The position numbers were made by a program, and so were the translations under genes. The notes under the pieces are model-generated. The model worked only from the letters and a program-made list of their open reading frames with translations, was not told where the DNA came from and ran no database searches. Positions 51,030 to 59,211 of a stretch of DNA of 64,000 nucleotides are shown in pieces; the first letter of the stretch is position 1, and the number at the start of each line of letters is the position of its first letter. Source of the stretch: Pseudomonadota bacterium (GTDB lineage Bacteria > Pseudomonadota > Alphaproteobacteria > Rhizobiales > Rhizobiaceae); the NCBI GenBank assembly GCA_020161665.1, contig JAIUPA010000034.1, positions 1 to 64,000 on the forward strand, in the 5' to 3' direction.

Positions 51030-51062
51030 CCTGCCAAGGTCAGGCCGCACGGGAGAATTCCC

Positions 51063-52475
51063 TTGGCGACCCAGCTTCGCTTAATGTTCAAATCCACAGC
51101 CGTTCGCCTTTCGGCCGTCTATATCCTGCTGTTTGCGCTGTGCGCCGCCTTTCTGGTGTTTTACGTCACGGCGCTGTCCGAACGTCTTTTGACCCAGCAG
51201 ACGCGTGAGGCGTTGAAGCAGGAAGTGGCCGATGTGCAGCGGGCCTATAATGGCAACGGCATGAATGGCCTGCTACGCAGTCTGGAGCGCCGCGCTCGCC
51301 AGCCCGGAGCCGGGCTCTATATCCTCGCGTCACCCTCCGGAGAGATACTGGCTGGCAACGTCGCCAGCATCGAGCCCGGCATTATCGACAAGGAAGGCTG
51401 GACCCGCCTGCCATTCCGCTACGATCCCTACAACGAGGCGGCAGGCAATAATCGCCCGCATCTGGCAACGGCCCATATCTTTTTCCTTGATAACGGGTTG
51501 CGCGTCGTCATCGGTCGCGATCTGGGCGATCCCGATCGTTTCCGCGCCCTCGTTCGACGGGCCCTGATGGTGGCGCTTGCCATCATGGGCGGCGGTGCCG
51601 TCATCATCTGGTTTTTCATCGGGCGAAATGCCTTGAAGCGCATCGACCGCATGTCGGCGGCCTCGAAGAAGATCATGGCGGGCGATTTGTCCGAACGCCT
51701 GCCGGTCGTCGGCTCCGGTGATGAATTCGACCGGCTTTCCGGTTCGCTGAACGCCATGCTGGATCGCATCGAGAAGCTGAACGAGGGACTGCGTCAGGTT
51801 TCCGACAACATCGCCCACGACCTCAAGACACCGCTCACCCGCTTGCGCAACAAGGCCGCCGATGCGCTGGCCGGGCATGAAGGCGGTGACCGCCGGGCGG
51901 CCCTTGAGGGCATTATTTCAGAATCCGACCAACTGATCCGCACCTTCAACGCGCTCCTGATGATCTCCCGCGTTGAGGCTGGCTCCATTGCCGCCGAAAT
52001 GCAGGAGATCGACATTTCCGCCATCGCTGCCGATAGCGCCGAGCTTTATGAGCCGGTGGCCGAGGAAGCCGGTCTGGTGCTGGAAATGGATATTGCCCCC
52101 GACCTGAAGGTCAAAGGCAATCGCGAACTGGTCGGTCAGGCGCTCTCCAACCTCATCGACAATGCCATCAAATATGCTGAGGGCGTCGCCACCGATCCCG
52201 CACTCAAGGTATCGCTGCGGCGTGAGGCTGCGGGCGTCGTGCTTTCCATTGCCGATCATGGTCCGGGGGTTCCCGAAGCGCGCCGTGAGGATGTGCTGAA
52301 GCGGTTCGTTCGCCTTGATGAAAGCCGCACGAAACCGGGAACGGGGCTTGGTCTTTCGCTGGTTGCGGCCGTCATGGACCTGCATGGCGGCAAGTTGGAA
52401 CTCGACGCCACTGATACGAAAAGCGCGCAACCGGGACTGACGGTGCGCATGGTGTTTCCCGTCGAAAAAGCCTAG
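51063..52475 (+). CDS. Sensor histidine kinase partner of the regulator at 50271
   Basis: A 470-residue membrane kinase: helices AVYILLFALCAAFLVFYVTA and LMVALAIMGGGAVIIWFFIG around a periplasmic domain, HAMP (MSAASKKIMAGDLSERLPVV), H-box SDNIAHDLKTPLTRLRN and HATPase (NLIDNAIKYAEG, DHGPGVPEA, GTGLGLSLVAAV). TTG 51063 with GGGAG seven bases upstream is the likely start. The signal is unknown; linkage to degP suggests envelope stress. Confidence 0.9.
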   Translation: MATQLRLMFKSTAVRLSAVYILLFALCAAFLVFYVTALSERLLTQQTREALKQEVADVQRAYNGNGMNGLLRSLERRARQPGAGLYILASPSGEILAGNVASIEPGIIDKEGWTRLPFRYDPYNEAAGNNRPHLATAHIFFLDNGLRVVIGRDLGDPDRFRALVRRALMVALAIMGGGAVIIWFFIGRNALKRIDRMSAASKKIMAGDLSERLPVVGSGDEFDRLSGSLNAMLDRIEKLNEGLRQVSDNIAHDLKTPLTRLRNKAADALAGHEGGDRRAALEGIISESDQLIRTFNALLMISRVEAGSIAAEMQEIDISAIAADSAELYEPVAEEAGLVLEMDIAPDLKVKGNRELVGQALSNLIDNAIKYAEGVATDPALKVSLRREAAGVVLSIADHGPGVPEARREDVLKRFVRLDESRTKPGTGLGLSLVAAVMDLHGGKLELDATDTKSAQPGLTVRMVFPVEKA

Positions 52476-52541
52476 TTTAACTCCCGAAATGACAGCGCAA
52501 GAGAGGGAATCACCCTCCAGGGTCGCATAGGGAGAGATGGC

Positions 52542-55502
52542 GTGACGAAAACCGATTTGACCGGAGGACGGTGGCTGCGCGATGTTCGCGAGGGCGTAAT
52601 TCGCCCGATCAGCCAGACCGAGGCCAAGAATGTGACCTCCGTTCTGAAGGAGGCAGGCCAGCGCGAACCGGCGATTGCCGAAGTGATGGCCAGCGAAACG
52701 CCGCTTCGCGCCTTTCTGATCGCCGCTCTTTCGCTCTCCCCCTATCTTCGCGACATGACCATGGTGGACCCGAAGGCACTTGCCTTGGCGCTGACCGAGC
52801 CGCTCGATACGCTGATCGATAACGGCATCCGCGAGGCACGGGAAAGCTGGCGTCCGGTCGATGGTGCCGCCGCGCCGACGGAAGGCGAGGTGATGGCGAA
52901 GCTTCGCATTGCCAAGCGCCGCATTTCCTACACGCTGGCGCTGGCCGATCTGGCCCGCCTGACCGGAGCCCGCGAAACCACCCGTGCACTCAGCCTTCTC
53001 GCCGATGCGGCCGTGGCCGCTGCCATCGATCACCTGCTTCTGACAGGTCACGAAGGTGGCAAGGTGAAGCTGAAGGATGTTTCGGCCCCATCACAGGGCT
53101 CCGGCCTTGTCGTGCTCGGCATGGGTAAGCTGGGGGCGTTTGAACTCAATTATTCCTCGGACATTGATATCGTTGTCTTCTTCGAGCCAATGGCGGGCAT
53201 CCTGCCGGACCCGGATGATGGAACGGAAATTCTCGGCCGCATGATGCGCCGCCTCGTTCGCATCATGCAGGACCGCACCGGCGATGGTTATGTCTTTCGC
53301 ACGGACCTGCGCCTGCGTCCTGATCCGGGCTCAACGCCGCTGGCGATCCCGGTGGAAGCCGCACTTCTCTATTACGAGGGCAGGGGGCAGAACTGGGAGC
53401 GTGCGGCCTTCATCAAGGCCCGCCCCATCGCGGGCGATCTCGAGGCGGGTGAAAGCTTCATCCACGAATTGCGCCCCTTCGTGTTCCGCAAATATCTCGA
53501 CTATGCGGCCATCGCCGACATTCATTCGATCAAGCGCCAGATTCATGCCCACAAGGGCCATGGTGCCATTGCCGTCAAAGGGCACAACGTCAAGCTCGGG
53601 CGCGGCGGTATTCGCGAGATCGAGTTCTTCGCCCAGACGCAGCAACTGATTGCCGGTGGACGCATGCCCGCACTTCGCACCCGTGCCACGCAGGATGCGC
53701 TTGGCGAGCTGACGCAGGCGGGCTGGATCGATGCGGGCACGCGCGACGAACTCATTGATTGTTACTGGTTCCTGCGCGATGTCGAACACCGCATCCAGAT
53801 GGTCCGCGACGAGCAGACCCACATTCTTCCCGAAACCGAAAGCGAATTGAAGCGCATCGCCTATATGATGGGCTTTGCCGATACCGCCAGTTTCTCGAAA
53901 AAGTTGGAAGAGGTACTGCGCGCCGTCGAGCGACGCTACGCCAACCTTTTCGAGCAGGAATCAAAGCTCTCGGTTGGCACCGGCAATCTGGTCTTCACCG
54001 GCCAGCAGGATGACCCCGGCACACTCGAAACCTTGAGAAGCCTCGGCTACAAGCGGCCCGAAGACATCTCCCGCGTCATCCGCACATGGCACAATGGTCG
54101 CTACCGCGCCACCCGCTCGGTCGAGGCGCGCGAACGCCTCACGGAACTGACGCCGGAACTCCTGCGCGTCTTCGGGGAGAGCCGTCAGGCCGACGATGCG
54201 CTGCTGCGCTTTGACAGCTTCCTCTTGGGCCTGCCTGCGGGCATCCAGCTTTTCTCGCTGCTCGGCAATAATCCGGCGCTGTTGACGCTGCTCGTCAACA
54301 TCATGTCGGCGGCCCCGCGTCTGGCCGATACCATTGCCAAGCGTCCGCACGTCTTTGACGGCATGCTCGACCCCGGACTGATGGCCGAACTGCCGACGCG
54401 CGAATACCTCGCCGGGCGATTGAGCGCCTTCATTGGCGGCACGGTGCATTATGAGGAGGTGCTGGACCTCTTGCGCATCTTTGCCGCCGAACAACGCTTC
54501 CTGATTGGCATCCGTCTGCTCACCGGGGCCATCGGCGGGGCGGCGGCGGGACGGGCGTTCACCCACCTTGCCGATCTGGTGATCGGCGCGGCCTTTGAGG
54601 CCGTATTGAAGGAAATGCGCGAGGCGCACGGCAACTTCCCCGGTGGCCGGGTGGCGGTTGTCGGCATGGGCAAACTGGGCAGTTTCGAACTGACGGCGGG
54701 CTCGGATGTCGATCTCATCCTGCTTTATGACTATGACGATCAGGCCGCCGAATCCGATGGCGCGAAGCCGCTTGATCCGGTGCGCTATTTCACCCGCATC
54801 ACGCAGCGCCTGATTGCGGCACTTTCCGCCCCGACGGCAGAAGGTATCCTCTACGAGGTGGACATGCGCCTGCGCCCCTCCGGCAACAAGGGGCCGGTGG
54901 CGACCCGCATCAATGCCTATACCAAATATCAGCGCGAGGAAGCCTGGACCTGGGAGCACATGGCGATCACGCGCGCCCGGATCATTTGCGGTGACGATCA
55001 TCTGGCGAAGGACGCGGAAGCCGTCATCGCCGGTGTTCTGGCAAATCCGCATGAGCGCAGCAAGGTCTCCGCCGATGTGCTGGAAATGCGCAGCCTGATC
55101 GACAAGGAAAAGCCGCCGCGCGACATCTGGGATTTCAAGCTGATCCCCGGTGGCCTCATCGATATCGAGTTCATTGCCCAATATCTGGCGCTGACGGCAC
55201 CCGAGCGCGTGGCCGAACGGGGTTTGACGACGGCGGAAGCCCTGAAATTCTATGGCGAAGGGCGTCTAGGTGCGGAGGAGATGGAAACCTGCCATGCGGC
55301 GCTGGCGCTTTATGGCGAACTGTCCCAGATCGTGCGGCTGTGCATCGATGGCGGCTTCAATCCGAAAGAAGCACCCTCGGGCCTCATTGATCTTCTCTGC
55401 ACGGCGGCGGACATGCCGACCATAAAGGCCCTTGAAACGGAAATCGGCAGGGTCTCGAAGCTGGTCCGCCGCATCTTCCAGCAGGCGGTGAAGACGCTTT
55501 GA
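52542..55502 (+). CDS. glnE: Bifunctional glutamine synthetase adenylyltransferase/removase
   Basis: A 986-residue enzyme with two nucleotidyltransferase domains, N-terminal deadenylylase (GMGKLGAFELNYSSDIDIVV) and C-terminal adenylylase (GMGKLGSFELTAGSDVDLIL), joined by a helical regulatory region for PII. It controls glutamine synthetase in response to nitrogen. GTG 52542 has GGGAGAGA upstream. Confidence 0.96.
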   Translation: MTKTDLTGGRWLRDVREGVIRPISQTEAKNVTSVLKEAGQREPAIAEVMASETPLRAFLIAALSLSPYLRDMTMVDPKALALALTEPLDTLIDNGIREARESWRPVDGAAAPTEGEVMAKLRIAKRRISYTLALADLARLTGARETTRALSLLADAAVAAAIDHLLLTGHEGGKVKLKDVSAPSQGSGLVVLGMGKLGAFELNYSSDIDIVVFFEPMAGILPDPDDGTEILGRMMRRLVRIMQDRTGDGYVFRTDLRLRPDPGSTPLAIPVEAALLYYEGRGQNWERAAFIKARPIAGDLEAGESFIHELRPFVFRKYLDYAAIADIHSIKRQIHAHKGHGAIAVKGHNVKLGRGGIREIEFFAQTQQLIAGGRMPALRTRATQDALGELTQAGWIDAGTRDELIDCYWFLRDVEHRIQMVRDEQTHILPETESELKRIAYMMGFADTASFSKKLEEVLRAVERRYANLFEQESKLSVGTGNLVFTGQQDDPGTLETLRSLGYKRPEDISRVIRTWHNGRYRATRSVEARERLTELTPELLRVFGESRQADDALLRFDSFLLGLPAGIQLFSLLGNNPALLTLLVNIMSAAPRLADTIAKRPHVFDGMLDPGLMAELPTREYLAGRLSAFIGGTVHYEEVLDLLRIFAAEQRFLIGIRLLTGAIGGAAAGRAFTHLADLVIGAAFEAVLKEMREAHGNFPGGRVAVVGMGKLGSFELTAGSDVDLILLYDYDDQAAESDGAKPLDPVRYFTRITQRLIAALSAPTAEGILYEVDMRLRPSGNKGPVATRINAYTKYQREEAWTWEHMAITRARIICGDDHLAKDAEAVIAGVLANPHERSKVSADVLEMRSLIDKEKPPRDIWDFKLIPGGLIDIEFIAQYLALTAPERVAERGLTTAEALKFYGEGRLGAEEMETCHAALALYGELSQIVRLCIDGGFNPKEAPSGLIDLLCTAADMPTIKALETEIGRVSKLVRRIFQQAVKTL

Positions 55503-55511
55503 ATGACGGTG

Positions 55512-57848
55512 TCAGCCCCGCGGTCTGCGGGGCAGGCACAGTTCCGGCAGGCAGGGCATGGTGATCGTCACCACCGTGCCCCGTCCTTCGCGCGAGCGGA
55601 TGCTCATGCGACCGCCATGCAGCTTGATGAGCGAGCGGGAAATGGCAAGGCCGAGGCCAGAGCCTCCCTTGCTCTTGGCATACTGGCTCTGTACCTGTTC
55701 GAAGGGTTGGCCGATCTTGCTCAGCGCCGAAGCCGGAATGCCGATGCCCGTATCGGCAATGATCAGTCGCATCGAATCCCCTGTCCTGCGGGCGCGAAGC
55801 GCCAGACGGCCGCCGGGATCGGTAAATTTCACCGAGTTGGACAGAAGGTTGATGAGGATCTGCTTGATGGCGCGCCGGTCGGCGGTCATCGTCAGACCTT
55901 CGGCAATGCGCTGCTCCACAAGGATTTCCTTCTGTTCGGCGGAAATGGCCGTGAAGCGCAGGCATTCGTCGATCAGTGGCTCAAGGTCGATCACCTCACA
56001 GCGCAGCTTCATGTGGCCGGCTTCAATCTTCGACATGTCGAGAATGTCGTTGATGACGTTGAGAAGATGCTGGCCGCTGTCATGAATGTCGCGAGCATAC
56101 TCGTCGTATTTCGGTGAGCCGACCGGCCCGAACATCTGGTTGAGCAGAATTTCCGAGAAGCCCAGAATGGCGTTAAGCGGCGTGCGAAGCTCGTGGCTCA
56201 TATTGGCCAGGAACTCGGATTTTGCCCGGTTGGCCGCTTCGGCGCGCTCTTTTTCGGCCTGATAATTGGCATTGGCGACCGAAAGCTCTTCCTTTTGCTT
56301 TTCAAGCTTGGCCTGCGAGGCGGAAAGATCGCTAATCGTTGCCAGCTGGCGGCGTTCGGATTCGCGCAAACGCTCCTGATGGCGCTTGAGAAGCGAAATA
56401 TCCGTGCCGACCGAAACGCGCCCGCCATCACGGGTGCGACGCTCGTTAATCTGGAGCCAGCGTTCGTCGGCCAGTTGCACTTCGGTGGTGCGGGAGGAGT
56501 CGTTATGGTCCGGCCCGGCAATGCGCCGCTCGATGATCGGGCGCGTCATGGCGGCCTGAACGACGGCGCGCTCGGTGCCGGGCACCAGAACGGACTCAGG
56601 CAGGCCATAGGCTTCCTGAAAATGCGTATTGCACATCACCAGACGGTCGTTCTTGTCCCACAGCACGAAAGCTTCGGACGTGCATTCGATGGCATCGGCC
56701 AGACGCTGGTCGGCCTCGGCATAGCGCTGGGCCAGACGATGCTGCTCCGTCACGTCCATGGCGATACCGATCACGTGGGCGCGGCCGTTCTGCGAATGGA
56801 TGATCTGGGCGCGGGCCCGCATCCAGACATAGTGACCGCTCGCATGGCGCATGCGAAACACCTGATCGATCTGGCGATCCTTGCCGCGGCGCACCGCCCG
56901 CGCCAGCGCATAAAGATTGCCGTCGCCCGGATGCATCATCTTGGCGGCATCGGCAAAGGTCAAGACACGCTCGCTCGGCTGCATGCCCAGCATGTCATAC
57001 ATGGAGCGCGACCACACGAGGCGGCGGTTGCTGAGGTCAAAGTCCCAAAGCCCGCAGCGCCCGCGAGAAAGCGCCGTTTCCACCCGCATATTCGATTCCA
57101 GAAACACCTCATCGGCATCGCGCGCGCGCTTCACCTGTGTATAGTAGGCGTAGAGAATGACGAGAAGAATGGCCGAAATCCCGGCAAAGAGCGTACCTTC
57201 CAGCGCCACTTCGGCGCGCCAGAAGGCTTCCACCGGCTCCAGTGACCGGGCGGTCAAAAGAAGCGCCCCTTCGGTCCCCACCATGCTGATCACGGCATAA
57301 TGCGAGCGCCCGGAAATCTTCGTGCGCATGACGCCGGAAACGCTCTGCAAAGCGGCGACCTGCGGCAGGAGATTGGCGAGCCGCGTGCCGACATAGATGC
57401 GACCTTCCGGGGTGGAGCCAAATACCTTTCCATCCGTGCCGACCGCCAGAACGAAGCTTGCCTCATCAAGCCGGTCAGCCGTCAGGTAAGCGGCAAGATG
57501 GGCCTCCATGGCCGCACGGTCATCATTGACGAAAAGGGCGGAACGGCCGGTAAACGCCGCCTCACTGACAGCTGCGGTCAAGGATACGGAGTTGCGTGCA
57601 GCCTCCTCCATGCGATCATACTCGGCCAGAACGCCGAAAATGCGCGAAAGGGCAACAATGCTCAGGAATGCGAAAATCAGAACCGGAATAGCCCGCTTCA
57701 GCAGAACCTCTGCCTTCGGGTGAGGGTGAGCCGCGGTATCGTCAAACAGAAGCGGCAAGCCGCCCATGTCTGTCGCCAACCGGCCAATGCCTGGAAATTT
57801 GACACGCAGCCACCCCTCGGCTGCGGAAACCCGCCGCACGTCCGCCAT
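55512..57848 (-). CDS. pleC: PAS-domain histidine kinase, PleC/PdhS type
   Basis: A 778-residue kinase: N-terminal helix (AIPVLIFAFLSIVALSRIFG), a periplasmic domain, a second helix (FAGISAILLVILYAYYTQV), two PAS domains (LWDFDLSNRRLVWSRSMYDM and FVLWDKNDRLVMCNTHFQEA), the H-box FLANMSHELRTPLNAILGFS and HATPase (NLLSNSVKFTDPGG, DTGIGI, GSGLGLAISRSL). The H-box belongs to the DivJ/PleC/PdhS group that acts on DivK in cell-cycle control. The symbol is based on H-box type and gene order after glnE, from memory of Sinorhizobium; another family member is possible. Confidence 0.72.
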   Translation of the reverse strand: MADVRRVSAAEGWLRVKFPGIGRLATDMGGLPLLFDDTAAHPHPKAEVLLKRAIPVLIFAFLSIVALSRIFGVLAEYDRMEEAARNSVSLTAAVSEAAFTGRSALFVNDDRAAMEAHLAAYLTADRLDEASFVLAVGTDGKVFGSTPEGRIYVGTRLANLLPQVAALQSVSGVMRTKISGRSHYAVISMVGTEGALLLTARSLEPVEAFWRAEVALEGTLFAGISAILLVILYAYYTQVKRARDADEVFLESNMRVETALSRGRCGLWDFDLSNRRLVWSRSMYDMLGMQPSERVLTFADAAKMMHPGDGNLYALARAVRRGKDRQIDQVFRMRHASGHYVWMRARAQIIHSQNGRAHVIGIAMDVTEQHRLAQRYAEADQRLADAIECTSEAFVLWDKNDRLVMCNTHFQEAYGLPESVLVPGTERAVVQAAMTRPIIERRIAGPDHNDSSRTTEVQLADERWLQINERRTRDGGRVSVGTDISLLKRHQERLRESERRQLATISDLSASQAKLEKQKEELSVANANYQAEKERAEAANRAKSEFLANMSHELRTPLNAILGFSEILLNQMFGPVGSPKYDEYARDIHDSGQHLLNVINDILDMSKIEAGHMKLRCEVIDLEPLIDECLRFTAISAEQKEILVEQRIAEGLTMTADRRAIKQILINLLSNSVKFTDPGGRLALRARRTGDSMRLIIADTGIGIPASALSKIGQPFEQVQSQYAKSKGGSGLGLAISRSLIKLHGGRMSIRSREGRGTVVTITMPCLPELCLPRRPRG

Positions 57849-58088
57849 ATATCCCCGCCTTGAAACCTCGTGTGATTCGAAGCGCCGCCCGCCCGAATCT
57901 AAGCTAATGAATCATTGGTGATTCGCGTTGTCCATATGGGGCCGGTAAACAAAATCTTAAGTGCCTCATTCGAATCGATAATTTCTTCGCAACCTTCGCC
58001 AAGCATTGGAAATCTGAAGGAAAAATGTTTTAAGCGGGGAGGGCGAAAGCCGCTGTATCAGGCGCCGGAACAACAAGAGGGGACGCGC

Positions 58089-59042
58089 GTGCAGTTTTGT
58101 TTGGGAAAGCGGGCCGCGCTTGCGCTCGCGCTATGTCTGGGCCTGATCGCGCCCGCGCTGGCGGCCGAGGGCAGGGCCCCTGACCTTTATCGCAAGATCA
58201 CCGATGAGCAGGCCGAAGAAGCTGATCAGTTTGCGCTGAACAATGCCATTGCCACGGTGTTCCATGAAGCCGGGCATATGCTGATTTCCGAGTTCAATCT
58301 GCCGGTTCTCGGGCGCGAGGAAGATGCCGCCGATTCACTGGCGACGATCCTCCTTCTCGAAGGCGAAGACGAGGATATGAACAGCATTGCCGAGGACTTC
58401 GCCAATGTCTGGTTCCTGAATGCGGGGCTCGAAGACAATGACGATCTGCCGTTTTGGGATTCTCATGGGTTAAGCGAGCAGCGCGCTTACAATGTCGTCT
58501 GCCTCATGCTCGGCAAGAATGAGGAACGCTTCAAGGATTTTGCCGCCTCGATTGATTTCCCGGATTACCGCCGCGAGGAATGCAAAACCGAATATGGCGA
58601 GATGCTGGAAAGCTGGAACAAGCTTCTGGAACCGCATTCGGCCAAGGACAGCGACAAGATCGATTTCAAGATCCGCTACCTGCCGACGAAAGACCCGAAG
58701 CTGGTCTATTTCCGCAATATGGCCAAGGAAGCCGAGGTTCTGGAAACCGTGGTGGCCACCTTTACGGGCGTTTACAAGCTCAAGGATGGCATCAAACTGA
58801 CCGCCCGCGCCTGCGGGGAGGCGAACGCCTTCTGGAATGCCGACGATCGGGAAATGACGCTGTGCTACGAGGATTTGGAGCAGAGTGCGCGCCTCGATGC
58901 CCAATGGTACATCGATAACCCCGATGATGAGGCCGCCGGAAACGATGAGAAGTCATCGGACGACGACAAGCGCTCGGATGACAAGCGTTCGGATGATCGC
59001 CGCTCGGACGACAAGCGCAGCGACGATAACAAACGCAAATAG
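58089..59042 (+). CDS. Secreted DUF4344 protein (putative metallopeptidase) with a repeat tail
   Basis: A 317-residue protein with a signal peptide (AALALALCLGLIAPALAAEG) and a DUF4344-type domain containing TVFHEAGHMLISEF, an HExxH-like zinc motif followed by a downstream acidic EEDAADSLATILL. The last 40 residues are five or six imperfect copies of RSDDK. GTG 58089 has AGAGGGG upstream; the frame extends further but without a start site. The region 57849-58088 between this gene and the divergent kinase holds no other gene. Confidence 0.8.
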   Translation: MQFCLGKRAALALALCLGLIAPALAAEGRAPDLYRKITDEQAEEADQFALNNAIATVFHEAGHMLISEFNLPVLGREEDAADSLATILLLEGEDEDMNSIAEDFANVWFLNAGLEDNDDLPFWDSHGLSEQRAYNVVCLMLGKNEERFKDFAASIDFPDYRREECKTEYGEMLESWNKLLEPHSAKDSDKIDFKIRYLPTKDPKLVYFRNMAKEAEVLETVVATFTGVYKLKDGIKLTARACGEANAFWNADDREMTLCYEDLEQSARLDAQWYIDNPDDEAAGNDEKSSDDDKRSDDKRSDDRRSDDKRSDDNKRK

Positions 59043-59097
59043 GCTGCCTGAAAGGATGGTAGCCTGATTTCGATTGCATCCGTGCTTAACCCACCGC

Positions 59098-59173
59098 CGT
59101 CATCCTCGGGCTTGACCCGAGGATCCATCATGCAATGAAATGATGGATGGTCGGGTCAAGCCCGACCATGACG
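59098..59173. repeat. Dispersed intergenic palindromic element (two hairpins)
   Basis: Two nine-base-arm hairpins, ATCCTCGGG/CCCGAGGAT (59102-59124) and ATGGTCGGG/CCCGACCAT (59147-59169), lie within outer arms CGTCAT/ATGACG. Elements with GTCATCCTCGGGCTTGACCC are widespread between genes in alphaproteobacteria. It separates the DUF4344 gene from pepN. Confidence 0.8.
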
Positions 59174-59211
59174 AAGTGAGAGGTTCGCAACCGGGGTCAA
59201 AATTCGTCCCC

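Noticed and set aside
58960-59035. Short tandem repeat that might be taken for a CRISPR-like array
   Set aside because: The units are 15 bases, adjoin without spacers and stay in the reading frame of the secreted protein.
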